Assembly (NCBI GenBank): GCA_009668975.1
Contig: SBEG01000001.1
Location: forward strand, 248,001-312,000
Length of the DNA: 64,000 nucleotides
From: Deltaproteobacteria bacterium
GTDB lineage: Bacteria; Desulfobacterota; Desulfuromonadia; Geobacterales; Geobacteraceae
Direction of reading: 5' to 3'
The notes below the pieces were generated by a model that saw only the letters and a program-made list of their open reading frames with translations, made no database searches and was not told where the DNA came from. This document shows positions 53,906 to 62,291 of the stretch, one piece after another. How positions within the stretch are numbered: the first letter of the stretch is position 1; every line of letters begins with the position of its first letter. Both the position numbers and the translations under genes were made by a program.

Positions 53906-54064
53906 TCAGCGCTTGGCGATAATCCAAACGGCATGCACGATACCAGGAATATACCCCAACAGGGTCAATAGGATGTTGAGCCAGAAGGCACCCCCAATTC
54001 CCACCTGAAGAAAAACACCGAGCGGCGGCAGAAGAATCGCAACCAAAATCCGAACCAGATCCAT
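53906..54064 (-). CDS. YqaE/Pmp3 family membrane protein
   Basis: A 52-residue proteolipid with two hydrophobic helices: VRILVAILLPPLGVFLQVGI and FWLNILLTLLGYIPGIVHAVWII. This is the UPF0057/Pmp3 pattern. Yeast and plant Pmp3 act in membrane potential and salt stress; bacterial members are stress-induced. I use ATG 54064 after AGGAGA; the frame is open further upstream, but those residues are foreign to the family. Confidence 0.88.
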   Translation of the reverse strand: MDLVRILVAILLPPLGVFLQVGIGGAFWLNILLTLLGYIPGIVHAVWIIAKR

Positions 54065-54238
54065 TTTCTTTCTCCTTATCTCCCGGACTTTAGGCGTTTC
54101 CAACAAAAAATCCGACATCGCCGGCAACATTGAACAACGCACGGACCTGCATAATTCCGGGCATGTACAATCGACCTATTGCTGCCCCGATTGCGTTCAT
54201 CCATCAATCAGGATCTTTCGAAACAACATCTAGTGGAG

Positions 54239-54391
54239 CTACTTGTTGTCGGTATCATATTCGCTTTTGGCATTTTCCCAGGAAGCGCTCATCGCCTGGT
54301 ACGAATCTGATAATCCTTTTTTCATCAGTAGCACTAATGTCCCCAGATCGTCGAGCACGTCATCAACCTCTGGATGTTTCTGGTTGTCCAT
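54239..54391 (-). CDS. Possible small protein or coding remnant
   Basis: A 50-codon frame reads MDNQKHPEVDDVLDDLGTLV, then LLMKKGLSDSYQAMSASWEN, ending in an acidic tail. The pattern is amphipathic-helical and protein-like. The frame stays open upstream (LLIEARRKIPGHFDAATGDTE), so it may be the end of a broken larger gene. No good ribosome site. Family unknown. For the rest of 54065-54755 several overlapping frames are open but none is convincing. Confidence 0.25.
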   Translation of the reverse strand: MDNQKHPEVDDVLDDLGTLVLLMKKGLSDSYQAMSASWENAKSEYDTDNK

Positions 54392-54716
54392 CTCGGTGTC
54401 GCCGGTCGCAGCATCGAAATGGCCTGGAATTTTGCGGCGGGCTTCGATCAGCAGTGTACGGTGCGGAAGGAGCGTTCCGCGGCCTTGTCCACCTCGGACT
54501 CTTTCCCGTTGTGGCCGTGATGCCTGGGCGAATGCCCGCCACCTACACCTTCGTATGAGGCTACGGTGTGGTGTGCCTCGCTCAATTCATCTCCCAGCGA
54601 CTCGTTGAGAGTACGCGGGACACCCTGGCCGCGCGATCTCGTCCAAAGCATCAAGGTTGCCCTCGAAGAGATTGGTCTTCTGTCGATCCAAACGGTGAGC
54701 CACGATTTCCACGTTA

Positions 54717-54760
54717 GTAAAAAAGCCCCACAAGGCCATATGGATTGTGGGGCTTTTAGC
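54717..54760 (-). terminator. Rho-independent terminator
   Basis: AAAAGCCCCACAA (54721-54733) and TTGTGGGGCTTTT (54745-54757) form a 13-pair stem followed, on the minus strand, by six T. It coincides with the end of the lipoprotein gene when that gene is read with a frameshift. Confidence 0.85.
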
Positions 54761-54954
54761 CTGGAGAACCAAAATAATATCCGACGCCGAATGTCGATAT
54801 ATTCGGGTACGTTCCCGGCTTTCCACTGTTCGTCCAACTCCTTGGTGCCTTGGGACTGCTCGATCATAAACTGCCCGACCTTGGTGGACTGAAAAGCACA
54901 CCCTGCTCCAAAAGCAACAACCAAACCGACTAACAACACAAGTAAACATTTCAA
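54756..54954 (-). pseudogene. Small lipoprotein gene with frameshift
   Basis: From TTG 54954 the protein has a signal peptide and lipobox-like end (LLVGLVVAFGAGC) and mature sequence STKVGQFMIEQSQGTKELDEQW. In that frame translation would run through a strong terminator for another 80 codons of odd composition. In the +1 frame the same DNA reads KPGTYPNISTFGVGYYFGSPG and stops at 54756-54758, exactly at the terminator. The simplest view is one indel near 54820 in a gene of about 65 codons. Family not recognised. It may be a sequencing error rather than decay. Confidence 0.45.
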
Positions 54955-55028
54955 TTAGAACGTACGGTTAAATTATACAACATTTTTGTCTCTTGATATC
55001 GGATAGCTGAGTTTCTGGGATGCCTTTA

Positions 55029-55211
55029 TCAACGGCCATGATGGCAGCCATGATGGGCCAGGGCGACGATGGCTAGAGGAGAGGCAAGTGGCTTCACCGT
55101 CCTCACTCGGTTCGTGAGTTCAGTTACCCGGTCTTTGATATTTTGCAGGGATTTCTTCGAAGGCTGGACATGGGGTAGTAATTCCCCGTCTTTCTGCTCC
55201 TCCCCATACGA
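55029..55211 (-). pseudogene. Group II intron reverse transcriptase fragment
   Basis: The minus-strand frame contains KDGELLPHVQPSKKSLQNIK then DRVTELTNRVRTVKPLA, matching the thumb/maturase-side segment (PSKKS..k.k.kv.elt.r) of group II intron-encoded proteins. What follows (ASPLAIVALAHHGCHHGR) and precedes is unlike the family, so it is a relic. It lies in the 863-base gap 54955-55817, which otherwise holds the IS110 relic and a promoter for the PsiE gene. Confidence 0.45.
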
Positions 55212-55398
55212 ACTGAGAATCAGGGTACACAGACAGTAAGGTTTTCTCTCTTTCCGACAGCTACAACAGTCACGGTAATGCGGTTGAGGATCTGAATCAG
55301 GTGGTACAAAACAAGTCAGATACCCCATCTAATTCGAAGCGGAACTGAGAATGCGAACCAAGCGAATAAGGGACTTTCAGGAATTTGGGGATGCTGTT

Positions 55399-55488
55399 AA
55401 GATAACTGTTGGTTGAATGAAGATCGATTCCAGAGTAAAGTTTCTTTGAGCACTTCCTGAGCTTTTCAGATTGGCGACTTACACTCAT
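55399..55488 (-). pseudogene. IS110-family transposase N-terminal fragment
   Basis: The run KKLYSGIDLHSTNSYL matches the beginning of IS110-type DEDD transposases (YxGIDxHxxxSxL). The sequence leaves the family straight after, so only about 20 residues of similarity remain. Confidence 0.4.
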
Positions 55489-55774
55489 ATCAGACAGTTA
55501 TTGCCTCCTCGATATTTTCAGGAGGTTCGTATTATCTGATTAACAACCCTTGAAATGCGGCATTTCTCTAACAAAGTTTAGCGGCAGCAAGTTGTCTCGT
55601 GTCAAGGGTGACCCGTAGGGATGGATACAAACCGGCAGTTCAGGCCGAATCGTCAACCGACTCAATCTAAAGAGATAATGCCTTATGAAACCGAAATCAA
55701 AAGATCTGAAAAAACCGTGCCTGACAAGAATGCTTCACTTGAACGTGTCATCCAGGGTAAAGATTTGCGCGGTA

Positions 55775-55783
55775 TGGTATACT
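55775..55783 (+). promoter_or_regulatory. Candidate extended -10 promoter for PsiE gene
   Basis: TGGTATACT is an extended -10 (TGnTATAAT type), 35 bases before ATG 55818. No clear -35. Confidence 0.4.
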
Positions 55784-55817
55784 TCTAATCGCAATTTTTA
55801 CCGGGAGTGGGGAGACT

Positions 55818-56237
55818 ATGTTTACTGTTCTGAAAAAGTTTGAAAAAGTAATGATTCTGGCCCTTATGATTATGATGGCGTTTGTTTTAGGCCTCGCCAC
55901 ACTCGATCTTGGCTGGTTAATCATCAAAGATGTCCAGGAACCACCCTATTTCCTTCTCAGCGTTGCACAGCTGCTCGATATCTTTGGGCTTTTCATGTTG
56001 GTTTTGATTGGCATCGAACTTCTTGAGACGATAATGAAAACCTATTTAAACCAGGAACAACCCCATTACGAGGTTGTTCTCACGGTGGCGATCATCGCGA
56101 TTGCTCGTAAGGTTATTATCTTAGATGTGAATACGGTTGACAGTCTGAGCTTCATTGGAATCGCCTCCATTATTCTTGCGCTAACCGCAGGATATTTCCT
56201 TATGAAAAGAAGCCGATTGTACGATAAGCAAGAGTGA
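55818..56237 (+). CDS. PsiE-family membrane protein
   Basis: A 139-residue protein with four hydrophobic helices (about 12-35, 45-68, 83-102, 110-130) and the PsiE-type segments LDIFGLFMLVLIGIELLETI and HYEVVLTVAIIAIARKVIILD. The family is named for a phosphate-starvation gene of E. coli; function is unknown. GGGGAGA precedes the ATG. It belongs to the accessory stretch, not to motility. Confidence 0.82.
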   Translation: MFTVLKKFEKVMILALMIMMAFVLGLATLDLGWLIIKDVQEPPYFLLSVAQLLDIFGLFMLVLIGIELLETIMKTYLNQEQPHYEVVLTVAIIAIARKVIILDVNTVDSLSFIGIASIILALTAGYFLMKRSRLYDKQE

Positions 56238-56526
56238 TCGACCTGGCCCTCGACATCAGAACATTCACGACCTGTTATTTTTGCCAGGAGCCTGCCGGAC
56301 TTAGGAAATCGAAGCGAAAATTCGGCTGGGCGAGGACAGATTTTGTCGATTCTGCAGGGTAATAGTTGTTCTACCCAATAAAGCGGCGAAATATGGACCG
56401 TCCAGACGGATTTGCAGCAGATTCACTTTAAGTCCGACAGACTCCTAGAGAAACTACATTGTCTCAAGAGGTCTACCCTGCCCGTGCAGCAACCGCTTGA
56501 AATTTCCAGTAAAAGGTGAACTCCCT

Positions 56527-57447
56527 TTGAACAATAAAAAACGCACTGGCGTAAGCTTTAGGAAAGATCTCGCTCCTTCCCTGTCCGAACCGGTCCGGGA
56601 GGGATTGATAATTGCCCACCACGGCGTTGCTGTTGAAGTTTTGTTTGCCGGAGGGGAGAATTGCCTGGTAAGGGTCAAACGTCGCTCCGGGCATGTGGTG
56701 GGAGATGACGTGCTGGTCCGGGGCGAAGTCCTGGAGAGATTGCCCCGCAGAACGGAACTGCGTCGCCGTGACGCAATGGGCAAGGTCCACCTGGTTGGGG
56801 CGAATCTGGACGTGCTGGGTGTGGTTGTTTCTCCTTCACCGCCTCCCCCGGCAGGGTTTATTGACCGCGTGATCGTAGCCGCACGCGCTGCGAACCTGAG
56901 ACCTTTTGTGGTGGTAAACAAGTGTGATCTGGATGCGGCACAAGCATTCGTTGAGGAGTTGCGCGACACCTATGCAGGAGCAGTGTCCGTTTTCCCGTTG
57001 AGTGCAGCCACGGGAGAAGGTCTCACCCTGCTGCGGGAGTTCCTCGGAGAGGGGCATCGGGGAGCTTTTGTCGGGATCACCGGGGTGGGAAAAAGCTCCC
57101 TGCTGAATGCCTTGTGCCCTGAGATTGATCTGCGGGTGGGGACTCTTAATGAGTATAACGGTAAAGGCCGCCATACAACGACCGTTTCAACCTTGCATTC
57201 TCTCTCCGATGGGGGCGAGTTGATCGACACGCCGGGCTTTCAGGATTTCGGGCTGGTGGATATTTCCGAACAGGATTTTGCCTGCCATTTCCCCGGTTTT
57301 GAAAAGACCAAGGAAGCACGCTGCCGCTTCCGGAATTGCCGGCACCACACCGAGCCGGGTTGCGCGGTAGTCGCACTGGTTGCCCGGGGCGAGATTCGAG
57401 CCGAACGCTACGCCACCTATCTAGAGATCCTGCCTGAGGTTGTGTAA
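56527..57447 (+). CDS. rsgA: Ribosome small subunit-dependent GTPase RsgA
   Basis: A late 30S assembly GTPase. Circularly permuted G motifs are present in the RsgA order: NKCDLD (G4), then GVGKSSLLNAL (G1) and DTPGFQDFG (G3). An N-terminal OB fold precedes them and a zinc-binding knuckle (CRFRNCRHHTEPGC) follows. I take TTG 56527 after AAAGGTGA, giving 306 residues; an upstream TTG at 56497 is possible. Convergent with flgE, separated by a strong terminator. A housekeeping gene in an unusual place. Confidence 0.9.
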   Translation: MNNKKRTGVSFRKDLAPSLSEPVREGLIIAHHGVAVEVLFAGGENCLVRVKRRSGHVVGDDVLVRGEVLERLPRRTELRRRDAMGKVHLVGANLDVLGVVVSPSPPPPAGFIDRVIVAARAANLRPFVVVNKCDLDAAQAFVEELRDTYAGAVSVFPLSAATGEGLTLLREFLGEGHRGAFVGITGVGKSSLLNALCPEIDLRVGTLNEYNGKGRHTTTVSTLHSLSDGGELIDTPGFQDFGLVDISEQDFACHFPGFEKTKEARCRFRNCRHHTEPGCAVVALVARGEIRAERYATYLEILPEVV

Positions 57448-57517
57448 TTAGGCTGATTACCAACGGATCATTGACAATGCCCTTCACCCTTGAAACAAGG
57501 GCTTCCGGGACAGAAAA

Positions 57518-57562
57518 CAAGAAAATGCCCTAAACACCAGATGCTTAGGGCATTTTCTTTCA
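57518..57562. terminator. Bidirectional rho-independent terminator
   Basis: GAAAATGCCCTAA (57521-57533) and TTAGGGCATTTTC (57545-57557) form a 13-pair stem with A and T flanks between convergent rsgA and flgE. It ends the fliH...flgE operon. Confidence 0.88.
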
Positions 57563-57581
57563 CTTAGATTCAGATAGTCGT

Positions 57582-58328
57582 CTAGCGCTTCAGGTTCAGA
57601 ACTTCCTGGGTCATTTCATCGGTGGTGGTAATCGTCTTGGAGTTGGCCGAGTAGGCACGCTGGGTGACGATCATCTTCACGAACTGGCTGGCCAGGTCGA
57701 CGTTGCTGAGTTCGAGCGCGTTGGAGTAAATCTTCTCCGAAGTCCCGTTAGCAGCTATGACAGTGGGAGCAGTGGCGCCGGAGTACTTGAAGAGGGTTCC
57801 GCCAACTTTATCCAATGATCCTGTGTCGGAGATTATTGCGACACCTAACTGCTTGTCGCTGAGAGTGGCATTGCTGCTATTAACATAGGTAATAGTGCCT
57901 GTCGAGTCTATCTTGGTAATCGTACTGCCGGCACCTAAATTAATGGCAGCGCCGCTTGAATCCAAAATTTTGTATCCATCAGGATTAACAAGATCACCAG
58001 CAGCATTCAATCGAAAGGCACCTGCCCGGCTGTAAAGCCCCCCTTCCAGAGCAAAAAAACTTGAGCCTTGAATAGCCACATCACTTGAGGATTCAGTAGT
58101 CTCGAAAGAAGACTGGCCGAACACATTGTCAATCTTCTGGATCTGAACGCCGCGGCCGATCTGGGAATTGTTGCCCATGTTGGCGGAAAGCATGTCCGAG
58201 AACAGGGTCCGGGCGGATTTGAAACCGACGGTATTGACATTGGCAATATTGTTGCCGATCACGTTCATTGCTTCGCCATTGTTTACGAGACCGCTAACGC
58301 CGGTAAAAAGTGCAGATGTAATACTCAT
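57582..58328 (-). CDS. flgE: Flagellar hook protein FlgE (unusually short)
   Basis: The N-terminus SALFTGVSGLVNNGEAMNVIGNNIANVNTVGFKSARTLFSDML and C-terminus ALELSNVDLASQFVKMIVTQRAYSANSKTITTTDEMTQEVLNLKR are FlgE-type D0/D1, and the place after flgD and the TIGR02530 gene is the flgE slot. But the protein has 248 residues, where FlgE usually has 400 or more; the outer D2-type domains are missing and it is the size of FlgF or FlgG. The central third is more AT-rich than the ends. Alternatively it is a rod-like paralogue and the true hook gene is elsewhere. Confidence 0.8.
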   Translation of the reverse strand: MSITSALFTGVSGLVNNGEAMNVIGNNIANVNTVGFKSARTLFSDMLSANMGNNSQIGRGVQIQKIDNVFGQSSFETTESSSDVAIQGSSFFALEGGLYSRAGAFRLNAAGDLVNPDGYKILDSSGAAINLGAGSTITKIDSTGTITYVNSSNATLSDKQLGVAIISDTGSLDKVGGTLFKYSGATAPTVIAANGTSEKIYSNALELSNVDLASQFVKMIVTQRAYSANSKTITTTDEMTQEVLNLKR

Positions 58329-58466
58329 GGTAATGCCTCCTTAGTTGTTTCCGATGATTGAGGAACACGTCAGTCGGTCGGTGTTCCACGGGCTTCCTCG
58401 GCGAGGTCCAGCCCTTTTTAGTTTTGTGTTTACCTGCCTGACTCAAAGATCAGGGCAGTAAGTTTC

Positions 58467-58853
58467 TTAGACGATTACTGCTGAATCGATGTTGGTGAAG
58501 ACGTTGCCCTGCATGGCGTTCCGGTCCATTGCCGTAACCACCGTCCTGTTTTTCACGCTCACCACCAGTGCGGCATCCCCTACAAGCACCAGCGAGTCTT
58601 TTCCGCCCTTTTGCGCCACACTGTCAACGGCGCCTGCCAGTTTCTGCATGTCGTCCGTGCTCAGACTTATCCCCCGCGACCGCAAGCGGTCCTGGGCATG
58701 CTGAGAGAACGTGACTCCGCGTGACGGCAGTTTTCCGTCGAGCACTTTGGCAAAAGGCGTATCGTTCCCGGTTGCTGCGGCAGGCTTCTGAGAACCCGGT
58801 GTGCGAGTTACCGGAACCTGTACCGGATTTGGAAAAAAAACCGGATCAACCAT
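58467..58853 (-). CDS. Flagellar operon protein, TIGR02530 type
   Basis: A 128-residue protein with a Pro/Thr-rich N-terminus and the conserved block VTFSQHAQDRLRSRGISLSTDDMQKLAGAVDSVAQKGGKDSLVLVGDAALVVSVKNRTVVTAMDRNAMQGNVFTNIDSAVIV. The family is found between flgD and flgE in many flagellar operons; its role is not settled. Begins one base after the flgD stop. Confidence 0.88.
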   Translation of the reverse strand: MVDPVFFPNPVQVPVTRTPGSQKPAAATGNDTPFAKVLDGKLPSRGVTFSQHAQDRLRSRGISLSTDDMQKLAGAVDSVAQKGGKDSLVLVGDAALVVSVKNRTVVTAMDRNAMQGNVFTNIDSAVIV

Positions 58854-58854
58854 T

Positions 58855-59517
58855 TCACATCACCCCTTTCACTCGCAGAAGATCGCTGAAAGGTATTTCA
58901 AGGCCCGCGATATTCATCAGCGGGGAAGAACCGGAAAAATTGATACCTTCAACCGTACCCCGCACAAAAGGACTACCGGCAAAGGTGTTTCCTGCCGCAT
59001 CAACTCCGGTTACCGCGACGGAGTAGATTCCTGAGGGAAGCTGCATTCCGTTGGCATCCTTACCGTCCCAGGCAAGGGCTGATTCTCCTGCGGCGGTCAC
59101 TCCGCCGTTCAGGGTGTGCACCACTTCTCCCTTGGCATTCAAGATATTCACGGAAACTTGCTCGGCTGACTTTGGCACGCTGAACGTGACATTCGCCATT
59201 TCGCCTTCCGTGAGGGAGAGCTGCGATCCCGCTGCGGTTACTTCACTGCCCACAAAAGAAATTGCGGAAAGTGCCGAAGAAGCTCCCAGGGCGTTGACGA
59301 TATTGAGCAGATTGCTGTTTGTGTTGTAGGACTGTTCAACCTGGGTTAGTTGCGCAAGTTGACTGATTTGTTCCGTCCCATCCATCGGATTGAGCGGATC
59401 CTGGTTCTGCAACTGGGTAATGAACAGTTTCAGGAAATCATCCTTGTTCATTCCCATCGACTGCTTCATTGCCGCTGCCGCTGCGCTCGTGCTGGTTGTT
59501 GTAACTGATTCGATCAT
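58855..59517 (-). CDS. flgD: Hook cap protein FlgD
   Basis: Scaffold for hook assembly, 220 residues. The N-terminal export and cap segment (MNKDDFLKLFITQLQNQDPLNPMDGTEQISQLAQLTQVEQ) is canonical; the C-terminal half has the FlgD Ig-like/TUDOR region (LAWDGKDANGMQLPSGIYSVAVTGVDAAGN). Sits between fliK and the TIGR02530 gene. Confidence 0.95.
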   Translation of the reverse strand: MIESVTTTSTSAAAAAMKQSMGMNKDDFLKLFITQLQNQDPLNPMDGTEQISQLAQLTQVEQSYNTNSNLLNIVNALGASSALSAISFVGSEVTAAGSQLSLTEGEMANVTFSVPKSAEQVSVNILNAKGEVVHTLNGGVTAAGESALAWDGKDANGMQLPSGIYSVAVTGVDAAGNTFAGSPFVRGTVEGINFSGSSPLMNIAGLEIPFSDLLRVKGVM

Positions 59518-59535
59518 GGTAAAACTCCTTTCTTC

Positions 59536-61167
59536 CTAGAACCTCATGTCGACGAGTGAATTCTCCCGCACATCAGCGTAGGCCGCCTGACTCACCTGCG
59601 GATCCTCTTGATAATATCCGGACAAGGGATACGTGAAGGTATCAGGGGTGTGCTGTGCGGACTGGCGACCCTCCCGGAAAGACTGGTTAAAGGCCTGACC
59701 ACCGTCACTGGTTGACACGTGAAAACGTTCCATGGAAATATTCTGCCGCATCAGCGAATCTTTCAACTGCTCGATATTCTGAAGAAGCGCTTCCTTTACC
59801 ACGGGATTCTGCGCCGTGATATCCACCCTCATTTTCTGATCCTCCAGACGAACGTTGATCTGCAGTTCGCCCAGTTCGTGAGGATTCAGTTTCAGGCTGA
59901 TTTTGCTGACCGTGCCGGAGGGATCCTGGCTCACGAGTTTCTCCCGCACTTGCGAGAGGATGTTCTGGTGGAGTTCGGATACCTCGTGTTCCCGAGGCAC
60001 TTCGGACAACGGCTCCAGTTGCCCCTTGGCTACCGCATCAAAGGCCCCGGAAGCAGCCGCCGTTTGGGGCAATCCATGATTGCCGCCATTAGAGGTGGAA
60101 TCGTGGCCGAAGTTCGAGTTGTTTTGCGAGGAAAAACCTTCAACATTCCGCGCAATCTTTTCAGCTTCGCCAGTCGGGGAAATCTGCCGGGCCATTTCCT
60201 CCCGAGCCTCCCCTTCCTGCGGGAAAATACGCCCGCGTTCAGTTCCCTGGACTGCCAAAGGTGCGGCTTCGGCGGTAATCGCCGGCCGGCCCATGGTCAG
60301 CGTCTGCGCCGGATTCAGGACGGTAACGCCACTGGGAAGCTCCCGTATAACCGTCTCCCCTTTCCCGGCAGGCTTCTGTTCATACTGCGCCTGTTTCATG
60401 GCGATACTATTTTCATGTCGGACAAGGTTGACATGATCTTTACCAAACAGCTTTTCTCCAACCGGAACTGCTTCAGCAGTCTCCTTCTGAGCCGGAGACG
60501 CTGCCGAAACCTCCTGACCGGCAGTTTTTGCCATATCGGCCGCTTCCACGGTCAACGGGCGCAACCCGGTGCCCGCGTCTGGAAAGCTCCTGATCCTCCT
60601 GGTTTCGGACTGATCGAGTGACGCCAACTGATTTTCGACAGTTTCAGCGGCATTGGCAGTAACCGGTACGGCAAAAAAAGTCCCCCGCACCGATCCGGTA
60701 ACAGCTTGAGCGACAGCTGCTGCCGTCCCAGGAAGCACCGGCATTTTCGAGGCCCCATGCATTTCGGCTTCGTATCCGTGCGAGATATTCCGCACGACCG
60801 GCATGGTTACCGGTACGCTTACAAGACCTGCCGGAAGCATTCCAAAAATAGCATTTCCGGCATCCTCAACGCTCGTCTCCCGTAGGTTCTCTTGATTGGC
60901 ACCTTCGGACAGATCAGCCTTGACCTCTCCCTTGCTTTCGCGGCCGTTATGGAGAGTAAGCCCCCGCTGCTCCGCGGCAGGAACGTTTTCTCCTGCTGAC
61001 TGTTGCTCCAGCGCAACTCCTGCCGCCAGCGTTGCCTTGCTGAACATTTCTCTGAACAACGGTGATGCTGCCGAGGTTCCGCTGGAAAATTCGGCGGAAG
61101 CCGGGAGAACCGCGGCACCAGGAACAACGGCACTGGTAATCATCTGTGCTGCATCCATATTTTTCAC
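59536..61167 (-). CDS. fliK: Flagellar hook-length control protein FliK
   Basis: A 543-residue protein with a long, disordered, Ala/Glu/Gln-rich N-terminal ruler part (1-395) and the C-terminal Flg_hook domain (about 400-490: LKLNPHELGELQINVRLEDQKMRVDITAQNPVVKEALLQNIEQLKDSLMRQNISMERFHVS). It measures the hook and triggers FlhB to change specificity. The long ruler contrasts with the short FlgE encoded downstream. Confidence 0.92.
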   Translation of the reverse strand: MKNMDAAQMITSAVVPGAAVLPASAEFSSGTSAASPLFREMFSKATLAAGVALEQQSAGENVPAAEQRGLTLHNGRESKGEVKADLSEGANQENLRETSVEDAGNAIFGMLPAGLVSVPVTMPVVRNISHGYEAEMHGASKMPVLPGTAAAVAQAVTGSVRGTFFAVPVTANAAETVENQLASLDQSETRRIRSFPDAGTGLRPLTVEAADMAKTAGQEVSAASPAQKETAEAVPVGEKLFGKDHVNLVRHENSIAMKQAQYEQKPAGKGETVIRELPSGVTVLNPAQTLTMGRPAITAEAAPLAVQGTERGRIFPQEGEAREEMARQISPTGEAEKIARNVEGFSSQNNSNFGHDSTSNGGNHGLPQTAAASGAFDAVAKGQLEPLSEVPREHEVSELHQNILSQVREKLVSQDPSGTVSKISLKLNPHELGELQINVRLEDQKMRVDITAQNPVVKEALLQNIEQLKDSLMRQNISMERFHVSTSDGGQAFNQSFREGRQSAQHTPDTFTYPLSGYYQEDPQVSQAAYADVRENSLVDMRF

Positions 61168-61241
61168 CTCCTTTCTTGTCTAGTATCCGGTCCGTGCGAT
61201 GCCGGACCGAAAATCTCAAATATCTGCCATATGCAGTTAAT

Positions 61242-61793
61242 TCAGTTATCCTTCAACGACAGGCGGGTCCATTTCAACACCCGTTCCTGCTTCATCAAAG
61301 GAATGAGCTTTACCGCGGTCTTGGTGTCCATCTGGTTGAGCAGCTCAAAAGCCATCCCCTCATCAAGCTTGTCCATCAGCGCTGCTGCCGCCTCCGGCCT
61401 GAGGCCTTTGTAGACTTTGAGCATCTTCTTGTATTTTTCCGCATCATCCTTCTTTTTCTGGTCCAGTGAGGCTTCAATCTCTTTTCGAGCCTGCTGAAGC
61501 TGTTGAATCTTGGCCGAGAGACTCTCCGAGAGACCCTTTAATTCCTTTTCCTTCAGGGAGACCGCCGTTTCCCTTTCAAGAATCTCATTCTGTTTCCGCA
61601 TCCCATCAACCGCAACTGAAGGCGGGGGCAACGGTGTGGTCGCGGCGGCCGGAGTTGCCGCTTGGCCGGGGGCCTGCCCCTGGGGCAGCCCTTCAGCCTG
61701 CAATTGGTTGCGGAATGCCGAGGAGCAAGGCAGAAAGATCAGAAGCAGTGAAACTGCCAGGGCACTGACAAGTCGAAGAGCTTTGCCGGGCAT
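61242..61793 (-). CDS. motE: MotE-like protein (MgtE N-domain)
   Basis: A 183-residue protein: signal peptide or membrane anchor (LRLVSALAVSLLLIFLPCSSA), Pro/Ala linker, coiled coil (about 70-125: REKEL..KIQQLQQARKEIEASLDQ), then an MgtE-type helical domain (YKGLRPEAAAALMDKLDEGMAFELLNQMDTKTAVKLIPLM). This matches MotE, the periplasmic chaperone of MotC in epsilonproteobacteria, and the many deltaproteobacterial proteins after fliJ. The ATG overlaps the fliJ stop (TGATG). Confidence 0.8.
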   Translation of the reverse strand: MPGKALRLVSALAVSLLLIFLPCSSAFRNQLQAEGLPQGQAPGQAATPAAATTPLPPPSVAVDGMRKQNEILERETAVSLKEKELKGLSESLSAKIQQLQQARKEIEASLDQKKKDDAEKYKKMLKVYKGLRPEAAAALMDKLDEGMAFELLNQMDTKTAVKLIPLMKQERVLKWTRLSLKDN

Positions 61794-62233
61794 CACTCGA
61801 GCCCCTTGGTCCGCAGGGCGATCTCATCAAGAAAACCCTGCTCTTTTTCGGCAACAACTTTTTCGTGAGCCTTGATTTTTTTCTTTTTCAACTCCTCCAT
61901 CATCTTTTTATCCGTGGCCGCTGCGATTAGGTCATCCTGTTTCTCTACCATGGTCTGGTCGAGCGTCGTGACCTCCTCCCGCTGGCAAAGAATATCCTGG
62001 CTTTTTTTCTGAAAAAAATCCGAGTACAGCTGGAGCTCCAACGCGGAGATGCCTTCAATCTGCTTGGTCATGAACTCCAGGTTCAACCGCTCCATCGCCT
62101 CTTCCTCACGGCGTAGCCGGTCCTCGGCCAACTCATATTCCTGTTTGGCCGTTACGAAGTCGAGCTTACGAAGTTTTTCCGTTTCCCTGCGGAAATGTAA
62201 GACCCTTTCCAGAGTAAAGACTTTTTGCTGCAT
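61793..62233 (-). CDS. fliJ: Flagellar export chaperone FliJ
   Basis: A 146-residue, almost wholly coiled-coil protein (FTLERVLHFRRETEKLRKLDFVTAKQEYELAEDRLRREEEAM) of the FliJ family. It links the FliI ATPase ring to FlhA. Lies 58 bases after fliI and overlaps motE. Confidence 0.9.
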   Translation of the reverse strand: MQQKVFTLERVLHFRRETEKLRKLDFVTAKQEYELAEDRLRREEEAMERLNLEFMTKQIEGISALELQLYSDFFQKKSQDILCQREEVTTLDQTMVEKQDDLIAAATDKKMMEELKKKKIKAHEKVVAEKEQGFLDEIALRTKGLE

Positions 62234-62291
62234 AGAGCCTCCTGACTTATTGTTCCTGAAAATTCGGGTGATACCGCGCTAAACAACCGTC

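Noticed and set aside
54130..54608. Plus-strand frames of 121-142 codons over 54.1-54.6 kb
   Set aside because: No ribosome sites, Arg/Pro/Ser-rich translations without motifs, and competing frames on the other strand that look more protein-like.
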